Source: Theobroma cacao (lineage: Eukaryota > Streptophyta > Magnoliopsida > Malvales > Malvaceae). Taken from it: a DNA stretch of 64,000 bases. The translations under genes and the position numbers were made by a program. Below are positions 23,781-35,106 of this stretch, one piece after another. The stretch's first letter is position 1; each line of letters begins with the position of its first letter. Where the stretch lies: positions 32,751,491 through 32,815,490 of the forward strand of contig NC_030854.1 in the NCBI RefSeq assembly GCF_000208745.1, read 5' to 3'. The notes beneath the pieces are model-generated. The model searched no databases. It was not told the DNA's origin and saw nothing but the letters and a program-made list of their open reading frames with translations.

Positions 23781-24285
23781 TTTATGAAGTACTTAGTAGG
23801 TTTGGGAAGCTAGTTCAGAGGAGGTTACCCAGCTCGTTGTTCGATCATAATCCGATTTGGTTAGGAGAGGTGGGGATGGATTGGGCACCAAAAACTTTTA
23901 GGTTTTTTAATCATTGGCTCGATGAAAGCACCTTTAACTCCATGTTCACGAAAGCGTGGGAAAAGGTAGGAAGAGGAAGCGTGCTTTCTAAAGGTGTTTG
24001 GGGAAGATTCAAAGATGTTAAATTGAGGATTAGAGAGTGACAACGGCAGGAGCTAGGGAATTCATGGAGGAAGATTGAGGAGATTGAATTGACTACACAG
24101 AGAGTCGAAGAAGCAATAGTTAGGGGCTAGGACTAGAGGGATATTGTGAGAAACAAGAGAAGTGAATTATGGAAACTCCACAAGGATGAGGAAAGGGAAT
24201 GGCATTAAAAATCGAGGGTGAAGTGCACTCCATGTGCTATATTGAAGGTGATTGAAACACAAGGTTTTTTTCACTCGATTGCGTC
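23781..24285 (+). mobile_element. LINE ORF2 fragment in duplicate A
   Basis: The + strand reads out the end of the endonuclease and the following linker (SSLFDHNPIWL, WAPKTFRFFNHWL, SVLSKGVWGRFKDVK) with several stops (near 24040, 24130). It is homologous to 55020-55620 and from a different LINE subfamily than the element at 8.9-17.3 kb. It is cut abruptly at about 24285, where segment S2 starts inside the LINE sequence. Confidence 0.75.
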
Positions 24286-26456
24286 CTCGATGAAAAATCT
24301 TGAACCATTCCTTTTCTTTCTTCGATTTAAATTCTTTTTATTATCAAAATTTTGAAAAAGAAGATGAGCAAACCAAAAACATCGTTGTGCTTTTGTTTCT
24401 CTTAAAAAAAGTGCTTTTGCTTCTCTAAAAAAAAAACCAAAAATATCGTTTTGAATGGTTAAAGGATATGAGAGAGTTAAATAGGCACTATTTTGAATGA
24501 CGTGAAATAGAAATCGAAAACATTTAATTTATCTGAAAAGATTTTAAAGATGTTTTTATCAAATTATAATAAAAATTAGATAAAAATAATTAATTTTATA
24601 TTTAAGATTATTGTTGAAATGAGCTTATAAAATTAATTATTTATCACAATTTGCTCTTTATCATTATCTCTTAGTTATTTTGTAAGTTATTTAGTAATGA
24701 GTCACTCAAAAGTCTTTTCTTCCTCATTTCTTTGTGCAATTATTACTCAAAAGTCTATTCTCCCTCTTTTCTTGTGCAATTACTGTAGTTAGTTATTACA
24801 ATAATTAAGCCACTTCAGAGGTATTTCTTAGGCTAGTACAATTATTTGGGTAAAATGTCAATATCTTCTATTTGTCTCTTTTCTTTCCAGTTGTTTCTCA
24901 GTAATTTTTCATCTTTGTTTATGGGAAGAGCACGATAGTCAAGTTTTCGTTTCACATTGCAATTTGATTAAAAAATTAATAATTTTTGAAAAGCTTACAA
25001 TAACAATGCTGTTATGATCGATCTGGGAATGTTGCTGGTAAAAACACCAAATTTCTTTCCCAAGTTGCAACGATGAAAGAAAGGTCAAGGAGAGAACTAC
25101 ATGTAAACGACCCGTGGGAATTTTAAGAAGAAATGAGATTATTATAGCCAAAGTGATGGCAAACCACGGGTAGTGGTCAATGACTGAATGTACTCCAAAA
25201 ACCTTCTTTTTTCCTTTTTATTTCATGATCGTAATACACCGAAACATTTCTATCATTAATAAATTGCTGGTTTATCCAAAAAGGAAATAATAATCATACT
25301 CTGAAACTTTCCTGCCATTCAAGGGTTTACTCTTCGTGATAGACACGTATTTGGAATATTGAAAATAAGAAGGGGAGAAATAGCTTAACCGGCTACTTTG
25401 TGGAATTACAAAAGCAAAAAAGTTTTGGAGAAAACCCACTTTTAAATTACTAACCTGAAAAATTGAAAATTTGGGAAGCTCAAGTTCGAGATCAATTGAA
25501 AAATTGAAACCTCAAACTCTATTAAAGTTAATTTTTCATACTAAAAATTAATTTTTAAAAACATATTAGAATGTTTATTTAGTTTGATTAGACTAGAATG
25601 TCAAAGTAAAATTGATTAATTATAGATAAATGTACAATAGAAAAAAATACTGTATAAACAGGTATTATATCAAACTTATAACTATAATATGCTAGCTTGA
25701 AAAAAAATTAAAAAAACTAATTGAATCTAAAACCACTAGTGTTAATTACTAAAATATTAGAATCTCACTCGTTAATTTGCTAATTTTGATCACGGGCCTT
25801 CTGCTGTTTTGTGGATTTTCTTTGTTCTGTGTGGAGAGGGGCTTTTTCTGTCTTGTGCTATTGTGGGATAAAGGCCGTCCGCTCCTTATATTTGTCTTGA
25901 TGTTGGGTTAGGTATGTGAACCTGTTCGATTTTGTGTTGTAAACGGGTTGGTTGTTTCTCTGTGGTTGTAGGTGTCGAAGGAATGTTCAAGTCCTCTGGT
26001 TTTCTGCCCCACAAATTGTTGGTTTTTTTGAAAAGTTATATTTTATTGAGATCTCACAAGTTAGTGTACCAATAATAGACAAATGACAATTTATGAGAGT
26101 TGAGGTAAATAATGCCGTAAGAAATGAGGACAGTGGATTTGGGTTCGGTGCTGAAGTCTTATGGTCACGAGTATTTAAGGTGTTCTGCAGCCAGAACTTT
26201 TTTGGATTTTTGCCTAATGATCAATTTTTTTATCATCACTTAGGCTATGCCAAGATCTTGGATCAATCTTCGTCATATTTAATAAATAAAAACGTTTGAT
26301 TGTGAAAATTTCTTTTTTGCTAATTTTTGTTTTTAAATGGCAAGGATATTTTATTAAAAATTAATTTGCTACTCGGATTTGATCTCGACTTGACATAGAA
26401 CACGTCAGATTGAGTAGCTAATCAGTGGCCTAGCTAGAGACTAAACTTCGGCAGTC
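24286..26456. repeat. Duplicated segment S2, copy A (intact target)
   Basis: Alignable with 31290-31895 plus 48629-50143, the two halves separated by the complete retrotransposon. Identity by eye is high (mid-to-high 90s percent in 24950-26450). It is non-coding AT-rich sequence with a T/G-rich LINE-tail-like stretch at 25795-26030. Confidence 0.85.
24954..24958. other. Paralogous empty insertion site (ACATT)
   Basis: In this copy the left flank ..TTTTCGTTTC runs straight through one ACATT into GCAATTTGATT... In the other copy ACATT occurs on both sides of the 16.7 kb element (31891-31895 and 48629-48633). Confidence 0.92.
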
Positions 26457-27120
26457 TCTTGTCTACATAAAAAACACATTTCATTGCGCCGGTCACCTTT
26501 CCGGTGGTCAAGGAGGAAAAAAAATAAAAATAAATTATTTATAAATTTTTAAAAAATTAATATTTTATATTATTTTATTCTAAAAATTTTCTCTTGTCTT
26601 CTCTTATTCTCTTGNAAAAATTAATATTTTATATATAATTTAAATATTATTAATATTAATTTTGATTAAAATATTAAAATATTACGATATCAATATTTAA
26701 AATATTAAAATATTAAAATATTAATATTTATTTATTAAATTATTAATATATATAATAAAAATATTTTTATTTTTTTATTTTTTATTTTTTTTATTTTTTA
26801 TTTTTTTTATTTTAAAATTATTATTACTTTTCAAACACTGTAATAAATCATAATAATTATTTTTTTTATTTTATTCGTTATATCAAATTACGTAATATCT
26901 ATTTTATTTTATTCTTATCTCATTTTATTTTCACGTAATAATTATTTTATTTTATTCCTGTTTATTCCGTGAATCAAACCTATTATAAGATTATCTGCTT
27001 TTCTTTAATCCTCCCACTAATTAATAAAAAAAATACATCGTTTATTATGTCAAGTCACGTGTTACATATGTTGATTCTCATGTTATACTTTATCTACGTA
27101 TCTAGACTCTACTCCATCAG
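26457..27120. other. AT-rich upstream region of the peptide gene
   Basis: Dominated by T/A runs and ATTTTATTTT repeats (26640-26960), with one unresolved base at 26615. The homology to the second duplicate stops at 26456. Confidence 0.5.
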
Positions 27121-27126
27121 CCTTTC

Positions 27127-27135
27127 TATATAAAG
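27127..27135 (+). promoter_or_regulatory. TATA box of the eight-cysteine peptide gene
   Basis: TATATAAAG, 45 bases before the ATG at 27180, followed by GACC. In the pseudogene copy the equivalent position reads GTTAAAAGGACC, so the box is lost there. Confidence 0.75.
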
Positions 27136-27179
27136 GACCTCAGCCAGAACGGTCCACACATAACCAATTACTTCAAGAA

Positions 27180-27467
27180 ATGGAGTGCAATAAGCTTCCT
27201 TTTCTCTTCGCTGCAATGGCGGTGGTACTTCTAGCCACGGTGACTCCAACTGCATTCGCTGCTCGTAACGAAGTTGTGCCTTTCTCTGCCAACGCTAATG
27301 CCAAGATTAGCATTAGGAACCCATTCGCCAACATTTTCATGGTCGGTATTTCCGCTGAAAAATGTCTCGGTTTAGGTGAATCATGTAGTACTCTCACGGC
27401 TTCTTGCTGTAGCGGTTGCGTGTGCTTTCCTGCAGCTGCAGGGCTTTGCATCGGGACTTGTGCCTAG
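27180..27467 (+). CDS. Small secreted eight-cysteine (knottin-like) peptide precursor, 95 residues
   Basis: ATG 27180, TAG 27465-27467, no intron needed. Residues 1-27 form a clear signal peptide (hydrophobic FLFAAMAVVLLATV, cleavage likely after AFA27). Residues 28-61 are a cysteine-free propeptide-like linker. The C-terminal domain has eight cysteines at 62, 69, 76, 77, 80, 82, 90 and 94: C-X6-C-X6-CC-X2-C-X-C-X7-C-X3-C. The C-X6-C-Xn-CC core resembles inhibitor-cystine-knot folds and the C-X-C part recalls albumin-1-type peptides, but the eight-cysteine framework is not one I can assign. Secretion and a role in defence or protease/enzyme inhibition are inferred from architecture only. A close paralogue lies at 52979. 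TATA box and AATAAA flank it at sensible distances, supporting an expressed gene. Confidence 0.85.
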   Translation: MECNKLPFLFAAMAVVLLATVTPTAFAARNEVVPFSANANAKISIRNPFANIFMVGISAEKCLGLGESCSTLTASCCSGCVCFPAAAGLCIGTCA

Positions 27468-27516
27468 AGGGTCCGCAGTTCCAAAGATAAACAGTGGTAT
27501 CAACGCTTTCTAATTG

Positions 27517-27522
27517 AATAAA
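27517..27522 (+). terminator. Polyadenylation signal AATAAA
   Basis: 50 bases after the stop codon of the peptide gene, followed by a T/G-rich region. The paralogue has AATTAAATAATG at the same place. Confidence 0.5.
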
Positions 27523-27639
27523 GATATTCTTGTGTCCTTTGTTTGGTTTGTCTGCTGAAAAATGCAAGTACTCTTGTTATCGTTGTTGTTGTAAGATTTG
27601 ATATCCACTGTTGTCGTCAGTACTCTTGCTCTTGTAATG

Positions 27640-28308
27640 TTAAATTACCTATATGCGTTATTTCGAGTGCGACTCTGCTATTGACGTATCCTGGGCGCTA
27701 AACATCAATAGCAGACCATGGGATAAGTGGCACCCTTTTAATTAAGGAGATCGACAGCCTCTTGTAGTCTATTGGTGATGTTGTCTTTGTCCATACACTA
27801 ATCGCAGATGCACCAGCCAAGTATAGAGTTGATAGAGACTATGTTCTCTTACTATTAGATATACTATCCGGTTCTGCCTTATTTGTAGTTGGATTATGTT
27901 CTTTGCTAAATTTGTTTATGTCGTGGCAAATGTTTCAAAACCCACAAGGTGATTTCAGGTGCATGAACCATGAGGGGTAGATCTCAGCGATGCCCTTACA
28001 CTGTATTTTTCAGTGACATATATAAATAAATCTTACTTTTGGCTGAGGGAAAAAAAAACTATATGTTATTCTTTTTTTTTCTCAATAGAAGATTTTATAT
28101 TTATATATTATTCCTAGAAATCTTACTATTTTTCGAAAATGAATGGTGAAAGGGCAACTATGGATCAATTTCAATTAGGCACCTAATTCTAGCATTAAAG
28201 ACAAAGCATGGAAAGGAAGATAAATTAACATAGAAGGGAGTACTCTATCAGTCTATCTCCCTTGTCAATGCTTGGATCTCTGCTCTTTAGTCAACTTCTT
28301 ATCACCAT
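27640..28308. other. Spacer after the peptide gene
   Basis: Homology with the second copy's 3' flank ends at about 27645. Mixed-composition sequence with no recognised feature. Confidence 0.35.
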
Positions 28309-29099
28309 CAGGGGTGGAGCGTCCTTTCACAATAGGGGTTGCGGCCCTCTCAAAAATTTAAAAATTTTTTATATACTACATATATTTTTAATAAACTCTC
28401 AAAATAATTTTTTATTAAATCATTAATAAAAATAAAAAATAATAAAATGACCTTACAAATCTATTTAACTTTATCTTAAGTGTTAAAATTTTCTCAACTC
28501 TTTTAAGTTCCTTCATAACTCTTTCCATCTCTTTCTTTGTCTCTTTTTCTTCTCTTTTATCTTTTCATTGTGAAATTATAAAGAGGTAAAATTGTTTTTA
28601 TCTTTATTTTTCTATTTATATTTATTTAGTTTTTTCAATTCTATTCTATTTGGTCATATGTTATAAGTTTTTATAATTTTCTTCAAATTTCTATAAACCA
28701 TTAATCATATTCATTTTTTTTTGTAGTTCTATTTTCTACTTGTCATGTTCTTCTTTTTTTTTTTGTTATATGTTCTCATTGTTTTAGTTTTTAAATATTA
28801 AAAAAATATTATGTAATTCTCAAGTATGAGTTGTAGTGTTGTATTATTGATTGTTGCTTAAATTTTCACCAATATATAATTTTTTATTAATCTTGATTAA
28901 ATAAGATATTTTTTATGTGTTTTATGTTTTATACTTAGTTGAAAGGCAATTATTTTTGAATATTTAATCTTTAAACAATACTGATTATATAAGAAAAAAT
29001 TATTAATCTTGTATATTATTTTTAATTACTTATATTTTATGCATTATTCCTTTTTGTCTTTGGCCTTTCTAATAAAAACTGGCTAACTCTGCCCTATTG
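28309..29099. mobile_element. Possible non-autonomous DNA transposon
   Basis: Begins CAGGGGTGGAGC, like the ends of a common class of plant DNA transposons. Ends with CTGGCTAACTCTGCCCTATTG, an imperfect inverted match. ACCAT lies directly on both sides (28304-28308 and 29100-29104). A 5-bp duplication is short for a hAT element and the inverted repeats are weak, so the call is tentative. The interior is AT-rich and non-coding. Confidence 0.3.
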
Positions 29100-30299
29100 A
29101 CCATATAGTAAAACCACTCCCAAATCCCAATCCATACTATCATCCTTGGAGCTCACCATTTCTCAGATTTTCTCTTAATAGGAGGGAGTCATCAAGGAAA
29201 AACTCGTTTCTTTGGTTTGGTAGGAGAGAAATAGGAGGGAACAAACATGAGTATATTTGCTTCTTTTCCTTCCATCCAAATTCAATGGTTGCAAATTGGG
29301 AGGAAAACCATTTTATACTTAAATTAATAATTTACCCAATCTCTTTCTTCCCCTTTATTTTTCATCTTTCATACCCAACACAGGGAAGGAAATATGATTT
29401 TCCTTGTCGCTTCCATTTTTCTTTCCCCACCTTTTCCCCTTTCCTCCATCTGCTTCCTTCTTACCAAACATAGTGTAAAGAATGGAATTTGTCCCTTATC
29501 ATTCCCTATTTAATTTTTTTTCTTCCAATTGACTCTAGTGCGTTCATGGTATTTACATTTATTCTACTTGTATTTATTATCATGTGGTTGTACGCGAATA
29601 TTTACTTTTTGCTTGAAGTAAAATCTATTGTCATTGTATTTGTTATTTTTTTAAAAATTTAAAAATATTTTTTATTAAAAAATGTTAAAAATACATTTTT
29701 TGTTCAATGATGGATATTTTAAATTTGATGATATCAAGTCAAGAGATTAATTTTTTGCTCACGATTATTAATTTTTTAAAAAAGTTTTACTCAAAATTTG
29801 TTCTTTAAGGTTAAGGTTTAAGGTGACATAAAAATTTTTTTGACTTAATTGCTATATATTAAAAATTTTAAATTTTTTTCTCTTTTCTATCAAATATTTG
29901 AATTTTATTAAATATCAAAGTGATACAAATTAAGTTTTAAGTTTTTTCTTCTTTGTCAAATATTAAATTTTATTAAGTATAAAAATGAATTTTATTAAGT
30001 TTTGAAAGGGAAGATGAGCAGAATTTTTGTAGAGGGCACTTGTAACATCTTAAAATAATTCTATAAGATTAGGTTTAATTTTTTTTAACTGTCGAATAAT
30101 GGTGTTAACAGTTATTTGACCAAAAACATCATTTTGAAAGTAAAAAAATTAAAATATATTTTTAAAATTATTTTAAGGAGATTTTTTAAATTTTATCCTA
30201 ATTGCGTGCATTTTGCACAACATTTTTACTTTATACAATTGCAGTGGTTTACTTCTTTTATTTATAAAGTAAGCTTGCTTTTTGAAGAAAAAAAAAAGT
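29100..30299. other. AT-rich spacer
   Basis: Contains GTTTGGTAGGAGAGAAATAGGAGGG (about 29216) and CTTCTTACCAAACATAG (about 29457), which hint at a degraded MITE. No genes recognised. Confidence 0.35.
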
Positions 30300-30475
30300 A
30301 GCTACTGATGGCCGTTTTTGAATATAGTTTATCATCAATGAGACAATTTTTTTAAACCTTAAAAAATAAAGTGTTTTTAAAATAATTCTCTTCTTAATTT
30401 TAACTGTTTTTAGTAAAAAAGAAAGATTTTTGGATAAAATTACCCTTAATGGAACCTTTTCATATTCAAACATAC
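30300..30475 (-). repeat. Inverted fragment of segment S1
   Basis: On the minus strand, GGGTAATTTTATCC followed by CTAAAAACAGTTAAAATT and AAAACAC matches 23625-23695 and 54835-54910. It may mark where an S1 copy was rearranged between the duplicates. Confidence 0.5.
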
Positions 30476-30476
30476 T

Positions 30477-30812
30477 GGAAAAAATGTTGTTATAAGTTAT
30501 GTTGAAATAAAGTTGTTACACGCCATGTTCAAAATGTTGTTACACACCAGTTGAAAAAATGTTGTTATATGCCATGTTGAAAAAAATTATTACACACCAT
30601 GTTGAAAAAAAATTATTACACATCATGTTGAAAAAAAGTTATTGCACATCATGTTGAAAAAATGATGTTGTTACACGTCATGTTTAAGATGTTGTTATAT
30701 ATCATGTTGAAAACAAAAATTGTTATATGCTATATTGGAAAAAAAAGTTGTTGTATATCATGTTGAAAAAAAAAGTTTTTACACATTTTGTTGAAAAAAT
30801 GTTGTAGTCATC
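30477..30812. repeat. ~30-bp minisatellite
   Basis: About a dozen degenerate units of the form CATGTTGAAAAAATGTTGTTACACAC. Not present in the other duplicate. Confidence 0.8.
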
Positions 30813-31009
30813 GCGTAAAGCCTCCACAAACAGTAGAGAACATCTTTCCAGCAAAGCTCTTGAACATTTTCTTTATGAAATAATTAGGAAGTAACATAAA
30901 GTTTTGCAATTCATTTACAAAATCATCTGACAAGGACTTTTTTAGAATTTTTTATGAGATTTTACAAAAACAATGATGGATGGAAACTACAAAAACGCAA
31001 AAACCATTT

Positions 31010-31288
31010 TCTTCCCTGTAATTCTTTTTCACATTCTTATTTCTTTTTTTTCACTTCTCTTTATTTCGATTTTGCACCAAATTTAAAAAATTGAAACCTT
31101 TTGTTTATTTCAAGATTGATGGAAAATTTTGAACCATTCTTTTTATTTCCTTTGCAACCAAAACACAAAAACTGTTTTCTTCCCTGTAATTATTTTTCAC
31201 CTTCTTCTTCTTTCTTTATTTTTTCTCACTTCTCTTTATTTCAATTTTACACCGAGTTTGAAAAAATTGAAACTTTTTATTTATGTCA
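31010..31288. repeat. Imperfect tandem duplication of ~180 bp
   Basis: The block with TTTCTTCCCTGTAATT..TTTTCACTTCTCTTTATTTC..GATTGATGGAAAATTTTGA occurs twice in succession, the second copy leading into segment S2. Confidence 0.65.
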
Positions 31289-31895
31289 AGCTCGATGGAA
31301 AATCTTGAGCCATTCCTTTCCTTTCTTCTATTTAAATTCTTTTTGTTATTAAAATTTTGGAAAGGAAGATGAGCAAATCAAAAACATCATTTTGAATGGT
31401 TAAAGGATATGAGAAAGAAATTGAAAGCACCATTTTGGATGACGTGAGAGAGAAATCGAAAGCATCTAATTTATCTAAAAAGATTTTAAAGATATTTTTA
31501 TCAAATTATCATACAAATTAAATAAAAATATTTGATTTTATATTTAAGATTATTGTTGAAATGCTTATAAAATTAATTGTTTATCACAATTTGCTTTTTA
31601 TCATTATCTCTTAGTTATTTAGTAAGTTATTTAGTAAGTATATTAGTAATGAGTCACTCAAAAGTCTTTTCTCCCTTATTACTCAAAAGTCTTTTCTCCC
31701 TCTTTTCTTGTGCAATTTCCTTAGTTATTTATTACAATAATTGAGCCACTACAAAGGTATTTTCTTATGCTAGTACAATTATTCGGGTAAAATGTCAATA
31801 TCTTCTATTTGTCTCTTTTCTTTCCAGTTGTTTCATAGTAATTTTTCATCTTTATTTATGGGAAGAGCACGATAGTCAAGTTTTCGTTGCACATT
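31289..31895. repeat. Segment S2, copy B, left part
   Basis: Matches 24286-24958. It ends with ACATT, the left target-site duplication of the retrotransposon. Confidence 0.85.
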
Positions 31896-33259
31896 TGTCG
31901 TAACGTACGGGTCCGAGAACCTGTCCTCCAGACGAGGGCGAAAATTAAAATCCGGTTAGGAGTCACCACCAATCTTTTTTATCTAAGGTGTGATTGGTCA
32001 CCTATTAACCCGATTCTAATCGACGAAGTCCTAAATTAATTTTAGGCCCGTCGAAAGAACGAGAATTGGTCTACATTTTTAGAGATGGGTTCGTGAGTGC
32101 GGTTACGCACGGAGAAGGGTTAGCACCTCCATGGCGCCCGTTCCATGAACGGTACCATTTAATCTTAAGTTATCTTAATATAGCCTACTTTTAATTTAAT
32201 CCCTACTTGTTAATTAAATTTTTGTTAAATTGACTGACTGAGAGTTTTTATTTGTTTGGTTTTACGTATGCACATGATGCAAGCGTGAAATGATGTCATG
32301 ACTTGTTTATTTTAAATGATGGAGTCGGTAATCTTTTATTGGAAAATTATTCGAAGACCATCCCAACGCTTTGGTGAAGTCTCGAAATTCTCCTCACCTA
32401 GAGATATCTCTGGAAGAACTCGTCTCTACAAGCTCCTCGGAGAAATCCCATCATCAGGACTCCCGCACCATTTGCAAGGTAAATATGGCATGCTATGACA
32501 GGATAAAATGATGATATCTACATGCACGCGTTTATTGATTTAGGTGATTTATAATTCACCCAATTATGTGTTTAAAAAATTTTGGATTATTTATTATTAT
32601 TTTTTTATTTTTATATATATTTTAGTTTTTGGTTTTCTATTTAAATCCATATTCGTTGTTGGTTAATTTTTTAACTTGATTACAAAGCTTATCTAATAAA
32701 TAATTAATTAATTTTTTTAACGATTGAATTAACTTTATTTAGTAATATTTATTTAAGCTCATTAGCTAATTAATTCGAATGTAACAAAATTTTCTTACAT
32801 ATATTATTTTTAACAACGACTATTTGACTTAATGGGTTTTGAAATTTAGAGTTCAGATTTATCCCAACGCTTCGGTGAAAATCCGTCTCGAACTTCGCAC
32901 TCGAAAAACATCCACCCGAAAGAGGCAACTCTTTGCCCCTTTTAGGTGGTAATACTCAAATATTTGTTCTAATTATATTATTTATTATTATTTATTTATT
33001 TTTCATTTATTATTATTTTTTAAAAAAAATAAAAAAAATATATTATATATATATATACGTTCGCATCATGAATTATTATTATTATTATTTTATTATTTGC
33101 AAACCTTTAAATATATTTATAATATTAATATTTTTTATTCACTTATTATCGTTATTGTTATTATTTATATATTTTTATTAAAGCTAAGCAAACAATTAAA
33201 TAAACTGGATAAGCCCAAAACAACAAGCCCAAATCCACAAGAAACGGGTAAGGCCTCAC

Positions 33260-33467
33260 CTTGCTTGGGGTAGAATGATGGCCCAAGTTGTCTGGGCTAC
33301 ACAAAGGTCTCCCAAGCCTGTTTCCTTGGTCCATCTGGCCCTCTCCTAAACGCGCCGTTTTGGGGCTCCGGGGACTCCCTCAAACGACGTCGTTTAGGCG
33401 TTGATCTTTTGAATTCTTCACTCCACTGAAACGACGCCGTTTAGACCCTAAACTCGGGTATATAAAT
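33260..33467 (+). promoter_or_regulatory. Antisense promoter-like block in the 3' LTR
   Basis: On the + strand (antisense to the element): GGCCCAAG and TGGGCT motifs (33279-33298), AAACGCGCCGTTTTGG (33349), AAACGACGTCGTTTAG (33384), AAACGACGCCGTTTAG (33429), TATATAAAT (33459-33467), then a CT-rich leader (TTTTCTCTCTCTAGC). Such a unit would transcribe into the antisense strand of the internal region. Function is inferred. Confidence 0.45.
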
Positions 33468-34003
33468 CCCGTTTTTGGCCTTTCTTCTCATTTTCGAATT
33501 TCATTTTCTCTCTCTAGCTGCACCCTCTCTGCCTTCTCTCTAAAAACCTTCTTTCCTCTCTTCGCCGACGCCGACGTCTTCCCCTCTTTTCTCCCAAATC
33601 TCTCGCCGGCTTCTTCACACTCTCCCTAACCTCGAAATCCCCCTATTATTCTCCAAAACCCATAAATTGGATCTAGATCTACTCCTCTAAATCGCCTCTG
33701 ATCGATTTCCCTTCACCGATTCTTTCCCCGCGCCGACACCTCCCCTGCTACCGTACCCTTTTCTCGGTTCACCGCTAACCAAACACACCCACACAGATCG
33801 ATTCTCTTCCTCTCACCCATTACCCGAACCCCCTTTTGTTCAAACACTGAATTAATTTTGGCTTTCTTTTTTGTTTGGGTTTTTTCCTGATTGCTTTTTG
33901 GTTGATTTTTTTGTGTGGCTCGGTCTTGCTGCTGGTAGATTTAGGATTTTTTTTTATCTGTGTTCTTGCCCCTTTTTTTGGATTTTGCAGGTAGTCTTTA
34001 AAG

Positions 34004-34110
34004 AGTCGGGTTATCCAAAAATTTGGACAACCCGGCGAGGGGGTTCTGGCACCAGGGAGTTGGTGGCCAGAACCCCATCATACGTGGTGGTTGGGGATAC
34101 GGCCAGCCAT
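34004..34110. repeat. Hairpin cluster in the 3' LTR
   Basis: Stem around AAAAATTT (GGGTTATCC/GGACAACCC, one mismatch), then GGGGTTCTGGCACCA paired with TGGTGGCCAGAACCCC. The outer stem of the sister LTR (GGCTGGGCG..) is largely deleted here. Confidence 0.85.
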
Positions 34111-34219
34111 CCCTTTTTTTTTATATATTTTATATATTATTTTATATTTTAGTTTATTTTATTATAATTTAAATTTATTTATTTATTTATTATTATTATA
34201 TTTTTTTTAGGTGTCTACA

Positions 34220-34232
34220 GTTGCCCCTTTTT
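34220..34232 (-). other. Polypurine tract
   Basis: Minus strand AAAAAGGGGCAAC immediately before the 3' LTR, the primer for second-strand synthesis. Confidence 0.8.
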
Positions 34233-34314
34233 GTACATTCTTGAGAATCAAGGATAGTGCAAAGACGTAGACACCACATTTGGCTTATCTCGAAGCCAGT
34301 TGGTTTAACCAAAT

Positions 34315-35106
34315 CGATCTAGACTCGACTTATCTCAAAATAAGTTCGATTTAAACAAAAATGAAATTTCTAGACTTGATATGGGCTTGATCCATATTAT
34401 AACAAATTCAATTAAAATTCCTAGATTTAACCTAGGCTCGACCTATCTCACAACAGGTTCGATTTAAACAAAATTGAGATTCCTAGACTTAATCTAGGCT
34501 CGACCTATCTCACAACAGGTTCGATTTAAACAAAATTNNNNNNNNNNNNNNNNNNNNNNNNNNNNNNNNNNNNNNNNNNNNNNNNNNNNNNNNNNNNNNN
34601 NNNNNNNNNNNNNNNNNNNNNNNNNNNNNNNNNNNNNNNNNNNNNNNNNNNNNNNNNNNNNNNNNNNNNNNNNNNNNNNNNNNNNNNNNNNNNNNNNNNN
34701 NNNNNNNNNNNNNNNNNNNNNNNNNNNNNNNNNNNNNNNNNNNNNNNNNNNNNNNNNNNNNNNNNNNNNNNNNNNNNNNNNNNNNNNNNAACAGGTTCGA
34801 TTTAAATATTGAAATTCCTAGACTTAATTTAGGCTCGACCTATCTCACAACAGGTTCGATTTAAACAAAATTGAGATTCCTAGACTTAATCTAGGCTCGA
34901 CCCATCTCATAACCAGTTCGATTTAAATATTGAAATTCCTAGACTTAATCTAGTCTCGACCTATCTCACAACAGGTTCGATTTAAAAATTGAAATTCCTA
35001 GACTTAATCTAGTCTCGACTTATCTCACAACAGGTTTGATTTAAAAATTGAAATTTTCAGACTTAATCTAGGCTCGACCTATCTCACAACAGGTTCGATT
35101 TAAAAA
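34315..35106. repeat. ~60-bp tandem array in the retrotransposon 3' UTR
   Basis: Head-to-tail units of 59-62 bp (each containing TTCCTAGACTTAATCTAGGC and ACCTATCTCACAACAGGTTC). At least nine are visible, with a 252-base gap in the middle that hides more. Confidence 0.93.
34538..34789. other. Assembly gap (252 N)
   Basis: Lies inside the tandem array, so the true number of repeats is unknown. Confidence 1.

Larger units (their letters stand above)
31896..34219 (-). repeat. 3' LTR of the complete element
   Basis: On the minus strand starts TGTAGACACC (34219) and ends CGTTACGACA (31896). Sister of 46245-48628. Hairpins lie at about 34004-34075. Confidence 0.95.

Noticed and set aside
26093..26299. 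68-codon frame conserved at 49781-49987
   Set aside because: Between copies there are four amino-acid changing and three silent differences, about what neutral drift gives. It is open only because the duplication is young.
27490..27507. CAGTGGTATCAACGC resembles part of a cDNA-synthesis adapter
   Set aside because: The paralogous 3' flank (53290-53310) has a divergent but alignable sequence at the same place, so it is natural genomic sequence, not contamination.
30477..30812. CRISPR-like array
   Set aside because: Units are contiguous and degenerate with no distinct spacers, and the host is a plant. It is a minisatellite.
32316..32498. 60-codon frame repeated at 46664-46846
   Set aside because: Identical position in the two LTRs and antisense to the element. 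It follows from LTR identity, and solo LTRs do not keep it.
33871..34152. Hydrophobic frame after the antisense promoter block (also 48237-48581)
   Set aside because: Low-complexity T-rich sequence running through the hairpins; length and residues differ between the LTRs.
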